Source: Druceiella hillmani
Taxonomy: Eukaryota; Arthropoda; Insecta; Lepidoptera; Hepialidae
Direction: 5' to 3'
Length of the DNA: 64,000 bases
Assembly (NCBI GenBank): GCA_039881145.1
Contig: JAYKKI010000090.1
Coordinates: 8,296,501 to 8,360,500 of the forward strand
Shown: one piece after another, positions 36,481-50,400 of the stretch
Layout of the letters: the number at the start of each line of letters is the position of its first letter
How positions within the stretch are numbered: position 1 is the stretch's first letter
Notes under the pieces: model-generated
Database searches by the model: none
The model's input: only the letters and a program-made list of their open reading frames with translations
What the model was told of the DNA's origin: nothing
Translations under genes and position numbers: made by a program

Positions 36481-38100
36481 AAAATTATGAGTATTTTAGC
36501 AATCAAAACAAATTATACGGTACATTTTTCAGTTATCAATTTAATATCTGCTTGAACTATGGTGCATGCAAAAATGTAGGAAGTAAATATCAATGCAATT
36601 TTGTACGTAAATAATAATATTGATCGCATAAATAATTGATATTATATGACTTATTAGGAGCAAGAACCAAATATAATTTAATAAATATTATTTACGTCGA
36701 AACATCATTATTTTACAGCCAATCCTTCAAAATAATCTTAGTACCATGACAATATAAATAAGGCGGAGGTCTGATTAACCTTTGCTGCATAACAATATGA
36801 TGTACTGCAGGTATTAAACGTATGCACAAAATACGATTCTCACGAGTTCAAGTGAAACCCTAACTTAAAATTTATCTCCTCTTTCTACTATCTTCTAATA
36901 TATCATCAACTTATTATGTTAGCAACCATACCATTAGTGTTCATATGCAAAAGTGGGAGCAAATCATCTCCTCAAACAAAGTTAAAAATATCCTGATACT
37001 TAGATTTTAGCAAACCTGCCTGGCAAAGATGCGTGGTTTAGTTTAGGTAAGCAGATTGTAACTTTTGAAGGACATCTTTTTTTATCTATACTAAGTTCGA
37101 AATATTGAAATATATTGTTTTGATTCTATAATATATACTAAAAACCTCAATTATTATTGCTTGAATGCACAAGCACAGTCTAGTTGGTTTAAATGAATTG
37201 GAACATAGTCATAAAGTTTGAATTCGTTTACTATTCAGCCTCAAAAAATAGAGCTATGTTTATTTGTGAAAATCATAGTTGAACCGATTAAAGGCGTATA
37301 ATGATAAAAGAGAATATATTTTACATTGCTGTTGATTCTGCGCATAGTTAGCATCTTACGGATTTTCCAGAGAGCGTAGAGCTAAATGACAGTGTTGCTT
37401 TTCGACTTACAAATGTTTTGTCTTCTAAGACTCCACCACATTATCGATGAAAGATTATGTACAGTCACTCTACCAATATATCACCTTGGACTCTTTTACC
37501 TTCTCAATTTGCTACTTGTTTAGCTCAAAATATTCCAGGCGGCTTGAACGCCTGAGTTCATTTTCTACCCTTCTTTCTGAACCTCTATTTTTAATGCACA
37601 ACTTGCCTCACAAAGTGAATCAAATTGAATAACGATTAGTATGAGCTCAAATACCACACGGATACCACAAACAATTGATCAGTTTCATTGTGAACTTGAC
37701 TATTCTAGCTGCATATTTAGATGAAGCATATAGTACATACCACTAACAAAATTCTAGTATAAAAGTTAAGAAAATTTCAACACGTCCTTATTTACCTTCC
37801 TGGCTCACCCACTTCTAATTATTGTGGCAAACAATTAAAACTTTTCAAAATTATATAATTATATTGAAAATCCAATAATATGGGCCACCGAGCTAATATG
37901 ACGATGGAGGAAGATGTGATCAAAGGAACTGTGTAATGATCAAAAACAAACCCGCCAAATTTACGCTCGTTTGATTTTTCTCAGTGAGACCTTTCGGTAA
38001 ATATTTAACCCAGGTGGGTCAGATAATAGAAGTGGGAGGTGTTCATGGGAATTTCTCAATATTTAATAACAAACCCATCAATCAATTTGTTTGCTTTTCA
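36481..38100. other. Unannotated DNA
   Basis: Sequence near 37400-37630 is slightly less A+T-rich and gives a 61-codon + strand frame, but no domain is visible. Nothing else recognised. Confidence 0.45.
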
Positions 38101-38212
38101 CAATGGTCAATAAGAAATCCATCGAGTCTTTTGACTGTTCTTGATAAGCTTTTTGCAATGGTTAATAAGAAATCCATCGAGTCCTTTGACTGATCTCGAT
38201 AAGCTTTTTGCT
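38101..38212. repeat. 56-bp tandem duplication
   Basis: 'caatggtcaataagaaatcc' ... 'gataagctttttg' at 38101-38156 is repeated at 38157-38212 with a few substitutions (TTTTGACTGTTCTTGATAAG versus CCTTTGACTGATCTCGATAAG). Related fragments ('aggtgttca-gg/aa-ac/at-ttctcaatg-tta') lie just before and after (38035-38100 and 38247-38285), so a longer degenerate repeat was probably present. Confidence 0.85.
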
Positions 38213-38599
38213 TATATATTGTAAACACAAGTGTCTAATATTGGTAGGTGTTCACAAAAACTTCTCAATGGTTAAACCATTGAGTTTGGATTCATTTATT
38301 TCTATGAGTCCTTGAGGCACAAAAGAGTGTTTTATAACCAAAAATTTCACTTATTCTAATGAATATTGCATTGAACTTTACCCTACTAAAATGTTGTTAA
38401 ATTAAAAACACTTGCAATTTTATATCATAGAGTAACTGTAAAATTGTTGTATAATACGGGACGTAGAAGTAAAATGTTACAGAAACATACAGCAAGAAAT
38501 AAAAACAAATGACGCATTTCAATGCACGAATATTATTCTTGGAAGAGGAGGAACATTAAGAAATAATTTGTTTGGATAAAAGGAAAAAATCGGTGGTTC

Positions 38600-38850
38600 A
38601 ATATTTGACATGCATATCGCATAGATGCACTACTTTATGTATGAGATGCATATCGCCTACACTCATTGTGTCATATGTACATATACATACCACATGGACT
38701 CATAGTACATTGTATGAGACGCAAATTGCATAAACGCATATGAGACACACATCCTAGACTCATAGTCCACTGAATGAGACGTATGTTGTATAGATGTATA
38801 GTACACTGCATGAGACACGTATCACATAGACGCATAGTCTAATATATTAA
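38600..38850. repeat. Minisatellite with ~36-bp unit
   Basis: Variants of TGAGACGCATATCGCATAGACGCATAGTACACTGTA are repeated. TGAGAC/T occurs near 38643, 38715, 38741, 38775 and 38811, so the spacing is about 36 bp with one shortened unit and one double interval. Units are diverged at several positions. It is followed by unique A+T-rich sequence. Confidence 0.8.
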
Positions 38851-39189
38851 TTAGATACCTACCGTATCTATGGACCGATTTACAATAAATAGGTTGTTTA
38901 CTTTATTTAAACTAAAAAGCGTTTCAAATGTATACAATAAATTTGACTGTTCTTATGTTACGTCAAGAAATATTATTTCAAGATTAAGACTGAAAAAAAG
39001 GAAGAGACGAAGGTGGAGTGCTATTATGTACCAACGTTATAATTATAGTATTAAAAAGTTTTAGTACAATTGCGCACTTAAGACAGATCTAATATCGACA
39101 CCAAAAAACATAAATATATACTTACCATTTACATAAGAAAATATGGTGAGATGTCAAGCTGTCAAGTAAAATAAACCTCGCACTACAAA
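38851..39189. other. Unannotated DNA
   Basis: A 64-codon frame with a basic stretch (LRLKKRKRRRW) is present near 38870-39064 but has no recognisable homology. Confidence 0.5.
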
Positions 39190-39262
39190 GGTTCCGTAAA
39201 TACTTAGGTATATCAAAATTTAAACATTTAAGAATACGTTATACTTCTATTTAAGAGTTTTA
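39190..39262 (+). repeat. Unknown short dispersed repeat, copy 1
   Basis: 'aaatacttaggta-at-aaaatttaaacatttaag' followed by 'cttctatttaagagtttt' aligns with 43810-43885 ('atatacttaggtacatgtaaaagtttaaacatttaag', 'ttccattaaactatttat'). Family unknown; probably the end of an unidentified element. Confidence 0.5.
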
Positions 39263-41940
39263 TTAAAAAATTATGTACAGTAAATTAAAAAAAAAATACC
39301 TCGGTTTTATTATTCCCAACTTTTCAAAATCTCTACAGCGTGTTTTGTTCAAATACAGGATATCAGAAACATTCAATCCCAATTTACTCTTCCTGTGCAA
39401 TTCAGGTTTTACAGATAGACGGGGGGAAAGTGGCAAATTTGGTAGTGCACCGGGATAGTTATTTTAACACACTATTATTTGGTCGACTTGTCCATGACTA
39501 TATAATGGCATTTGCAAAACTGCATTTTATGCAATTCTAATTGTATCATCTTAAACTGCAGTTGTGAGTAGTTCTGAGGAAATTACAATAATATCATACA
39601 TTTTTGACTAAAAAAATAATCACATTTTTAAATTAAATTGTCACTGTTCCGATTTATTGAAAACTTTGCACACATATTAAAATGCCATCCTATGAAAATG
39701 CAATAATTTTATGAGGCGTGGAGCTCTTTGTTTTGATATCTAACTAAAATATTAAAAATGTTTATTCACTTAATATTGATTAGATAAGCCAAATAATTTA
39801 TTCTTGCGAAAAATCGTCAAACGCTTTACGCTCAAATAGTATGCTCAGTAACAAACATGGCTTACACTGAAATCCTTACTGAACAGACAGAGAGAACAGG
39901 TTTTGTAATTACTTTTTTGGTTTTTTTTTGCAGTATTTTCTAAAAGCTTGTTTTCTAGTTCTTGAAATTGTTAATTTATTCAATGATTACTTTCTATTGT
40001 AAACAATTTGTACAAACTATTTCATAGCACAATAAACATGATATTACAGGTTTTTGAAAAACTCATATGGCCAATCAATTCTGTGGTTCCCAAATATAGA
40101 ATAAGACAAATATAATGAAAGAAATTTGTCCATATATCCATCAGTTTTCAAAATATTTCAGCGTTAATGCAATGTTTAGGCATTCTGCAATTAATGCACA
40201 CTGGCGTCAGGCGGTATTATCAAAGCGATCAGTACGACGCGGTGAACCTTTTATTAAACGACAATAGAATTTCTGTGATATTTATATCTGTAATACTGGT
40301 AATACAGTGTATTCTTCTTCATTTATCTTTCATAATTTTTGTGTATGATTTTCTATTTATAATATAGGAATATTTAAATGAAAGTGTTGAAAAAAAAAAT
40401 ATTTTGTTACCGAAAAATTATTTATTTCTCCGTAATAAAACCCAAACTGAAACATGTTATAGATAAAATAAAACAAGTGAAGATACAATAATTAATTAAA
40501 TACAAAAAGAAATGAATTAGATAATCGTAATAATGAATGTGGATTTCGTTTCATATTGAATTTGAAGAGTCTGTTTATGTGAGAAAATGGTGAAAATTAT
40601 ATTATCAAACGCCTAATTAATGAACAAGTTATATAATAATATCATGTAAACAAACTTTGCAAAAGTTAAAATTTTTGTATACATGTTGGAAATGTTTACG
40701 AAATAAGCTGCAAATTAAATTATGTTTAAACATGTCCATAAATTTGCTCTTAGCTATCCTACATGAGTGTTTAAATGTATTAAACACTTCCTTTCTTCAA
40801 CCATTTGTTTTGATTAATGAACTTGACAAACGACCGACAACAATGTGTCCGATGTCAACCTGAGAAAATAGAACATTTACAATATATATTTTGTCGCAAA
40901 CATTTCACCGTCTCACGGAAAAATCGCTGCGACTCTGGCCGACTCTCACCAATCCGAATGCTACTGATGAAAACGTACCAACTGAAACAAAACGTTAGAA
41001 TATACGACTAAACACGCTTATGGAGACTGTAAATAGTCGACGGAGCGCATCTTGACGTATGCGCTGAATCAATGAAAAATCATGGATATGGTTGTTATTG
41101 ACGTGGAGTATATTTTTCAGGTTCCTAATCTATTTAGTATAGAAAGGAAGATTAATATATTTGCTATAAAAATTATTGTGTTTCTATTTCCAAAGTCATT
41201 ATTTTTTTAAATATATTTTTCAAGTTGGTTTTTTTTATAAATATTAGGAAACTTCCTTTCAAGTGTTATGTTTTACAACGACAAACAATTCATTAATATG
41301 CACAATACAAAAGGTCTGCTAAACAGACAAATTTCATAAAGAATGTTTTTAAATTTTCCATATTAGAACTATTTTCGGGTGTAATAATTTTTGCATTTTA
41401 CTCTCATTCCTAACTCATAAAACAGTGAATTATTTAAATCCAGATTAAAATGAATTTTTCAGTGACTTTTCCATTATTTACTTGCTATTTTTGAGTTGAG
41501 AAAATGTTCTTTCCAAAAGTGTATTCAAACCTTTGTATAAATATATTTCATGGAACTACGTATATATAAAATTTCATTTACAATGGAACATTTTGAAAAA
41601 CGTTAGGGGATAAATATAACTGAATACTTAGTTTAAAAAGACATTTTTTCACGAAATTGTTCTCATATTTTATGAAACGTAGTCAACTCCTAGTTTTCAT
41701 TTTAAACTCGACATAAAATAATGAAGCCGGTCAAGTTTGCCTCGAGCGTCGAAGTTACTTTGTGTGAAGCAAAATTAGTTCCTTTATCGTAAGTTATCGA
41801 TAATATGGACTAAATAATGTAATGATTAAGTATATTTTAGTTATAATACGTAATGTCATTAAGTGGGGGGACATGTACATGTAAATATTATCGTGAATAT
41901 CTAAAAAATTACGGTTACGCTCCTTCCTCAAAAGTCTATG
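39263..41940. other. Unannotated A+T-rich DNA
   Basis: Short frames (39273-39540, 40167-40367, 40657-41011) overlap each other in different phases and show no domain. Confidence 0.5.
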
Positions 41941-41945
41941 CGAAG

Positions 41946-41998
41946 GGTTGCAGGAAAACTATAATCTTAAAAAATGTTATAATATGCTTCCTGCAACC
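41946..41998. repeat. Perfect 11-bp inverted repeat
   Basis: GGTTGCAGGAA (41946-41956) and TTCCTGCAACC (41988-41998) flank a 31-nt A/T-rich loop that has some further internal pairing (TATAAT/GTTATAATA). Confidence 0.9.
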
Positions 41999-42234
41999 TT
42001 TTTTTTATAATTACAAGTTCGCAAATTTTTTAAGGGTGGAAATCTATTTTTTGCATACTTTTCCGTATACATCTAAAGTTATACTACTTATAATTATGAA
42101 TTGTTTTTAAACAAAATTTCAGAATGTATATTTTGTTCTTTCAAACGAACTTCACAATATGTACGGAATTAAAAGAAAAGAAAATTTTCCATGACAAATA
42201 ACTATACAAGTTTTCAATGTTAACTTAATATGCT

Positions 42235-42340
42235 TTATTACTTTGTCAAATGTCAACGTGTCGTAGAGAGTCAAGCGGTTTAGGGGAAAAACCATTGTTA
42301 CAGATGGACAGACGGACACGTTATTGTACGGCAACTTAAA
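42235..42340 (-). repeat. Probable RTE-type LINE 3'-end scrap, minus strand
   Basis: On the minus strand it reads 'gtccgtctgtccatctgtaa' and then 'accgcttgactctctacgac' and 'tgacatttgacaaag'. This follows the order of the insect repeat segment CGTCCGTCTGTCTGTC...AACCG...TTGAAATTTGG. It is heavily decayed. Confidence 0.5.
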
Positions 42341-42644
42341 AATTATATCTATATTTAGCTATAGTTTGTTATTTTGAATATAAAAAAGGGACAAATACCA
42401 AGTTTATTAAAAAGAAATACTAACATTTAGTTAAATGTATGAGTATGTCCCATATCTATGTATATTCTCTAACGGAATCCACAAATTTTCACAAACACAT
42501 ACTTGTCACAATATGCGTTACAGTAAAGCCTTTTTGGGAGCCCTCGCCGCTTGTTAATTACAAAAACTCATCTCGTAACTAATTTACTATGCTTTGTGAA
42601 ATGTTCTCTTTTTGTTAAAGGTTCACTTAATTTTTCATTAAAAA

Positions 42645-42740
42645 TACTAAAACCTGAAAGTTAATGTAAATTTTTACATTTTTACTTTTATAAGATCATT
42701 AATAAGAGACTATGGAGGGTCTTTACAGAGACCGACATCA
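42645..42740 (+). repeat. Possible RTE-type 3'-end scrap
   Basis: 'aaaacctgaaagttaatg' then 'ttttataagatcattaataa' resembles the scraps at 26.6 and 33.7 kb, but the GTCCGTCTGTC part is not recognisable. Weak. Confidence 0.25.
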
Positions 42741-42797
42741 TTTCGCTTTTTCTTATCTAAAAAGTAAATATTTTGTACATTTTTAACAGCAGCTATG

Positions 42798-42850
42798 AAA
42801 AATTTCCAGACATAACAATTCTAATACAATTATTATGTCTGGAAATTTTT
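42798..42850. repeat. Perfect 18-bp inverted repeat
   Basis: AAAAATTTCCAGACATAA (42798-42815) and its exact reverse complement (42833-42850) flank a 17-nt loop. Arms are identical while nearby old repeats are strongly decayed, so the symmetry is probably recent. Confidence 0.94.
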
Positions 42851-43809
42851 ACTATATTTATCCATAACTTTCATATTCTATGCGTGAAATTATAAAAAAC
42901 TGGCCAAGTGAACGGGAACACACGTAAAGATATATAAATCTTTTGAAATTGTTGACGCAGGTTAAACACAGTTAAAAAACAATTTTAATGGGAAGCTCTA
43001 ATCAAATGCTTCTCTTCAGGATTTTTCACGTTAATTTTTTTGGCTACATCTGAGATGTACTGTCACGTTAAAATTGTGTGACGCTTAAAAAAACAAATGC
43101 CGAAGCGTCCGATTCCCGGCTGACTGATCGAACGCTAACTATATAGTTGTCGAGTGCGTGGGAAAAGATTATTCAGATGCTAATATGACGATAAACTGGC
43201 AGGGATAAAGGGATAAAGACAGGGCGCTGCCGATTTAGTCGATTATTTAGTTTTGGGTTTGGTTTAAAGCTAAAATTATAGGCGCGTATGACATTATCGT
43301 TTATTCAATTGTTTCCGTTAACTGTTACTTTAATCGGTGAAAGTATAGTTTTAATAAGCATAAAAATAATAGTGGACAATATTCTGAAATTATTTAGAAG
43401 TATCTAGATAATTACTGAATATTAAAAAATTTATTCTAATATTAACGCTTGGAAACAATTTCTAGTATTAAGAAATTTTTAAATCCATAGTTTAACAATC
43501 TGCGGTGGGGCGATACATAGACGCTATTCTGGAGTTTTTTATTTTATAAAGATGGCTTAAAAATGAATATGGTACAACGATTTTATTTTAAATGAACAAT
43601 TTAAATTTGTCATTCGATTGTAGAAAAAAAACTTTTTGTCCCCTCTTAGCAGATATGTGGCACCTTGAAAATAATCATTTAAGTATGAGAAAGACTCCTT
43701 TGTGAGGTTTCCGTATATATTAGGTACATATATTATATCATAACAAATCTAATAGAAATATTTTGTACCTTTAAATGTTTAAACTTTGTTATGTATCGAA
43801 GTGTCTAAA

Positions 43810-43885
43810 TTACGTATATACTTAGGTACATGTAAAAGTTTAAACATTTAAGAGAATAGTATTTCCATTAAACTATTTATAAAGG
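43810..43885 (+). repeat. Unknown short dispersed repeat, copy 2
   Basis: Partner of 39190-39262. 'aaagtttaaacatttaa' here is also the inverse of 'ttaaatgtttaaacttt' about 75 bp upstream, so this copy sits in an imperfect inverted repeat. Confidence 0.5.
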
Positions 43886-44075
43886 TTAATGTTACGTTTC
43901 AACGTATTAATATATTGCGGAAATGTCTTTTTAAAACGTAATAATTTCTGAGTATTCCTGTAAAATTCCAGTTACAGACTAGAATCAACAGTTTTGTATT
44001 TGCGATGTTTGGTTTAGTAGTTTCAGAAATGTCGGAGAGAAAATTATATTTTTTATATTTTTCTGAATATATTTA

Positions 44076-44076
<1 letters not shown>

Positions 44077-44131
<55 letters not shown>
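44077..44131. repeat. (TA)n microsatellite
   Basis: About 55 bp of TA, preceded by TATTTATATTTA variants. Confidence 0.97.
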
Positions 44132-44136
<5 letters not shown>

Positions 44137-44319
44137 AAAGGAGAGGTTATGTCAAAAATTTTGAAAAAAATCGTAGTGTTTAGTTTACTGCAACTAGCTC
44201 TGTGAAACGATTCCTTAAATGACATATAAAATTGTTTTTATTCCAGTACTAAAATTGTCTTCTTTACAATCACGAAATAAATATTTAAAAGTGTTAGGAG
44301 CAAAATATATGGATTATTA

Positions 44320-44412
44320 TGATCTATTATTATGCCAGATCTCACAAAGAGTTTTTAAGAAAATCCTCTGTAACGGAAGGACACGCGGACACTTGACTAA
44401 TCTTGAGTTTCG
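44320..44412 (+). repeat. Possible RTE-type 3'-end scrap
   Basis: 'agatctcacaaagag' then 'cctctgtaacggaaggacac' and 'gcggacacttgactaatctt' loosely follow the order of the other RTE-like 3' scraps. It is the weakest of the set after 42.65 kb. Confidence 0.25.
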
Positions 44413-47400
44413 TTATTCCTTATGAGGCAAAACCGTTTGAAACAAAATAAAAGTTAGCGTATAAAAAGGTGATAACGGACAAGTTTATGATGCTCCTAGT
44501 TTAAACAGTACGATAAAAATACTGCTCAGAGCAATCAAACGTCAAACATAAATTACAGTTAAACAAAGAAATTAATTTATCGCCTTTTTACAGTGATACG
44601 GAAACAGAACGATTATAATCTTGACAGCATATGTATATGGGTATGAAGATGGAGATGTTCCATCCTAGAAACCGTATTACCCGAGCGATTTTGACAAATG
44701 AGGTATAATTGCATTCCTCTTAACATTAAAAGTAATACAGTTCATATTGAAAAAACACCACACATCCCCTACTGGCCACTATAGTGTCTCGAAAAGTATA
44801 AAACTTGCCTTTATATCATGTCAAATTAGTATTAAATTAAAGGCATTAATTGAAAAAGTAATTATTATACCTATCGTATTATGTACGTATGTAAATGGTT
44901 CGTATTCTCATTTGTAACTCTTATACCATGAAACCTATTTTCACACATAAAGTGTATTTTGATTTGTGTTAATAATTTGAGTATTACAGGCTTTCAAAAT
45001 AAACGTGACAGTTATGAATCATAATATATTGGTTGATCTTCTCCTTTGCAGTCCATTGTAAAATATAATAAAATGAAAAAGCTTTGAAAAAGCAGTTCAA
45101 AAAATTATACACACACTTTATTTGAAAATAATGAATAAAAAACATATTAATCTAACTATTTGTCTGAATTCTTTATGAGGAATATTCATGAAGGAGTTTC
45201 AAAAGACAAATTCACAAGTACTTATTTGACATATATAAACAAACTTGTGAAATTATGGCAAGTAACAAAACTTGTTTATAATGTGAGTTCTAACGTTCGA
45301 TCATATCGTAGTCGGGTTTTTTTCCAGTTTAGGGGTATAAATTCTATACAAAGTGATTACGATGTTTACTATTGTTATGTTTGATGTCACTTTTCTGATT
45401 AGATGTTTATTTTCATATCCAAATATACATCGCAGTAAATATTTCAAAAATATAAAATATGGCATGGCTTTTTTAGAGCAAGATCTCCTTGATCCAAAAA
45501 ACTCTATTAAAATTAGTTATCAATATTACTCGAGTTTTAATTATTTCTATTGTCAAAACTCGAGAAAGACTTCAAGTCAATAAAAATGAACCCGACACAA
45601 GCAAAAGTGTAAAATTATTTTATTTAACCGCCATTAATATTTGACGCACAATTGCTCTAAATAGTTTTTTTGCATACTGTTTACATTTTAAGTATCAAAC
45701 ACACCTCTAACATTATCTTGTTTTAGGTTTTAATTTAAAATTGAGCATCTCAAAGTTGTTATCCGTCGCGTTAAAAATAATTAAAAGGTTGTAATTGAAC
45801 AATAATGACAAAAGCGAAATAACTAGTATAAACTGGATTATTCTCAAAAAGTTGTATAGTACAAAATACTAGTCAAGTGCGTACCAGAATGCGCAATAAT
45901 GGGATTTCAGCTTTATTCTTCAAAACAAAATTAATAATGCAACACGCCTGGAATAATTTTTGAATGAACGCGTTCACTGAGAATTACTTTTATGAAGCTT
46001 CTTTTATTTTTTTATTGATTACTCGTCATAATTTTTTAAATTTTACTCAGAAATTTGTAAATAATAGAATCTAGGGTCAAGGCTTAAATTCTGCTAGGTC
46101 CATTTTTTCCTATTTAACATTTTTAAGGGTAATTATATTTTTTTCACAAAAATATTTCATAGGGATGGCATTTTATTTTCTATTTTTTTATATACTTCAT
46201 CTTGTAGTGATTATTAAACTTTCGTAATAATCTCTCCAGATTGAAATAGGAATGTTATAGTACAAAATATCATATTTTCATTTTTGTTACAACTCTACAT
46301 ACCGGCACTTCGCACTTGCACACGATTTGGTATAATCATCTTACAAGGGAAAGTTTATTTACGTAAACGGTGTTCAATCTCTTGCTATCGCTACCATATT
46401 TTTTAAGTTTTCCATCTAAAAAAACACAGATTTTATTTGGCTACATGAAATACTTGCTTCAAAACCTAAACAATATTATATTGAAAAGTAAAAGAAGTAT
46501 AATGAAAAGAAAATAAAAAGAAACGAAATTCGTAATTTCGTTTTTGATTCTCAAAATACCTACTTTACTACATATTCTTAAATCAACATAAATAAAATGT
46601 CATTATCGATAAATCAATCCCGACATTTTGCTATAATATATGGTGCAAGTTATTAGAGAGGAGCTCATTTGTAAGTTGAAAGAACAACGCATTGAAGGCC
46701 ACGTGTAGACATTCGTAAAAGAATACCAATAAAGTAAAATATTAATTTATTCCTTAACATGATAATCGGAAACAACACAAGGACGAAATATGAAAACAAA
46801 GGAATCTAGAAGAGTGTATAGAAATATAAAATAAAAAACACATAAAAGAGAATGTAAGTTTCTTCTTAATGAAATTTCCGTAGAATGAAAAACAATTTTA
46901 AAAATTACAATACGTTTATTGTTATTCAAAACTGTCTTTATTGTGATCCAATGTGTTTTTTGTGACCCAAATTTTTCTTCGGCAAAAAACACGTATCTTC
47001 GTCCTTTGGTTCGTATGTATGTCCTTAAGTACGTATGTTTGTGTAAGGGTAAACAACAAATGTCAATTCTTGGTTGACATCGATTGTTTAACTACAATAA
47101 AATAAATCTATTGATTTTCACACTGGTTGGTCAAATGCATTCGATAAAAAGGTTTTAAGTTTTTTTACCTTTTATGAGAAAAGAAACGCATAAAAATGCA
47201 TAGAAATTATCTTATGCAATACCAAATTAGCTACATTTAATAATCGTAGTTATTGTGGTATCACCATAAACTGTAAATGATAATAATCATTTTTTTACTA
47301 ATTACTTTCTGACAGAAACGTGTATATTCGATTATGCCTAAAAATTAAGGCATACAATTTATATTAATTCGATATCCGTATATTTCGAAATATTTAAACT

Positions 47401-50400
47401 TAATAAATCTGGTTGGGGTCTTTTTCATCAACAGTCTTCAAGAAATATATAGTAATTTCACGCTATTTCAGTTATTCATATAACTATAAAGGAAATAAAA
47501 TATAATCCTTATCCATTTGATCTATTTTTCATATCTTCAGAAGCTACATTTAATCCCATACATTTGCTACTTTAAGGACCATGTCTGAGATTAGATGACA
47601 TAAATGTAGAACCTCTGCATAGTTCATCTGTAAATATTTAAGGAAACGAAAATCTACATTAGTACAAAGACATATGATATACTTCTCGAAAAAAAATCTA
47701 AAACGAACACACCTTTAACTAGTAATATACAAGGACTTCCTTAATTGTCTGTAAAAATCTGATTAAGACTATATAACACTATATTGTCTAGATACCTGCA
47801 AGTCAAGACAACAATAATTAATGAATCACAATAAAAAGTATTTAGACATCAACTTCTCTCTAAATTGAGACATGATTTAGAAGAAAATAATAAATTTCTT
47901 AAAGGGAAATCAAGAGTTATATTATGGCAAACGTATTCACCCGAAAAAATGTGTAAGGGGATTTTGTCGTTCACCTCTGAAAAAGTAGAAACAGGTGAAT
48001 AGTAAATTCCACTAAACACGAATATAATCATATCATTTTAACGCGATGTCCACTAAAATTTTACTTATGGATTCAACCTGACAACTTCCAATCATGGATC
48101 TAATGACCAACTCGTAAAAGTGTAACCTGGAAACAAAATTCTATTTATTAATTGTATTTCATAACCTTTAGTTCGATAAAAAATATACCAAAATTCTAGC
48201 CTTTTTTCCTGAAAGAAACTGGAATTTCAATCAGTTAAAATCAATGTTATAAATAAATATTTTAATTAAAACGCTGTCTCAAGAGTACGGTAACTCTAAG
48301 AATTATTGTAATTTACTTTAATTCTTATTTTACCAAAAACAATTTCCCTTAATCCTAAAACTAATTATAAAAAAAATATGAAAAACCTCCTTTCGAGTAT
48401 CGCCATAATTTTAACTGAATAAACAATTACACGTTCTTTAAAACTCCGCACAACTGACTAAATATTCCATAAAGCACAGTGAATTACGGGCATGATGAGT
48501 TTTTGTAATTAGTACACAGAGAGGGACGCTTACGCGAAATAAAATACTTTGCAGTTATTCTTTCCCTTAATTTGAGCACTGCTCTTAAGAAAAAGTAACT
48601 TGTTTACATAAATACCCTCCATAATAAGGTACATATATTTAGATATACCGTTTTCAGAGAGAAACTTTAATAGATATCCATTTTAAACTAACAACGCTAT
48701 TGATTAAAACATTATTTGAGAATGATAAAAAGGAAAACGATAACTTTGTGTTGATAATTGAGCAACCGCCCCCGGCTTCTACGTGTACATAAAGATTTTT
48801 CATGAATTAAGGCATAATTTTGATTACTTAATAATATCCTTGTAACTTTTTAACTGTTCGTTAGAAAACTATGATATGAAGGGAAGTTTGGTGCATATAA
48901 TTTAAAAATTTTATTTTTAAAACGTTTACGTAATTAAATGCAGCAAGTTATATCGAAAATTTATAATTTTTAAGCAGTAAAACATTTATTATGGATACGA
49001 GTTCTCTTCTACTTTAACATTAATATTCATCGTTACATGTCGAATCCAGCAAAAATATTCATAAATTTATTTGTACGAAATATTCTTAATTAACTTGCTC
49101 ATTAATCAATACAACTATTAATTGAAACCGGAATAAAGTTTATTTTGTAATAAGTGGGAAAATCTGAGAGAAGTGGGGGAAGACTACATTTTATAATATA
49201 CAATAAATATAAAATATGATAAAAGGGGATTCCGAAGTGATTGTGTGAAAGGTCTAAATTACATCTTATAGATAATAAAACGTTTAAGAGATATTTTCAG
49301 GCGAAATCTTTCCTCACTAATTTCGTAAATGTAAAAAACCTACAAAAATGTTATCTTTAGTATTTTTGAAAAAAAATGCTTTGTGGAGGAAATTAGATTG
49401 CAAAAGAAAACGAGAAAGTGTCAAGCAATAATTTTTTAGTATGAAATTCAAGAGTATTTACTTCTGTCGCCATCAATTGCAGAGTTTCTAAAATATTTAC
49501 TAGTTTAGTATAAAAATTTTAAGATATGTTTTTTTGTTATAAAGTAAATTCTAATGAATTACGGAAAAATATGAATATTATTTAATAACAGTTAAGCATT
49601 AAAAATAAAGCAAATGAAATATAATATCTTATTACGAGAATATATTTTTTTGTATTTAAAGTCGTTGCATTTATATGAAGAAAAATTTAGTAAAATTTAT
49701 TAAAATACAAATAATGTCCCCTGGCCGTCTTAAACAAAATGAGCGAGTAATAATTTCACTATTATTACAAAAATAAATATTCTTTGAAAGCTACTTAATA
49801 TTATCAGTAAACTTCTAATTGTGACAAATTTGGGAAAAGCTTATGATTTCCAAATTAATTTGAAAATTTTTTACTGCTGACAAATTTACTAGGGTGACAG
49901 GCTAACTACTGGTGACTGGATGACAATAATGACTGGATGACCATAAATGCACGCCTATATAGATTAAAGAAATGAACATCTGCCACATTCATTTTGAACG
50001 ATAAATCATTTTTAAAAAGTACAATTTTCTTTCTTAAAAGTACAAAGTTCTGTCACTACTCAAGTCACTTTTTAAACATAAATTGATACACGGAAAGTGA
50101 AAATAATAGGTCTCCGGGAACTTCATCGGGTGTGAAACCATAAAGAATTAAATAAAATCTTTTAAATTACTCATAAGTAGAAAATGTTAAAAATAGGTTT
50201 TGACTTGAAAAATAAATAAATTTCCATGCATATGCACGTATTACATGTAAATATAACCTCAGCAAATACATATGTATACTTTGATAATTTTACTATAAAG
50301 ATACATAAAAAGGAGTATGATTACATTTTCATAAAATAACTTTGTAAAATATCGCAACTCTCAGAAATTTGGGAAATCGGTGCCAAGTCGATACATCTTT

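Noticed and set aside
38600..38850. CRISPR-like appearance of repeats with spacers
   Set aside because: Units are contiguous and diverged with no unique spacers; this is a minisatellite in a eukaryotic genome.
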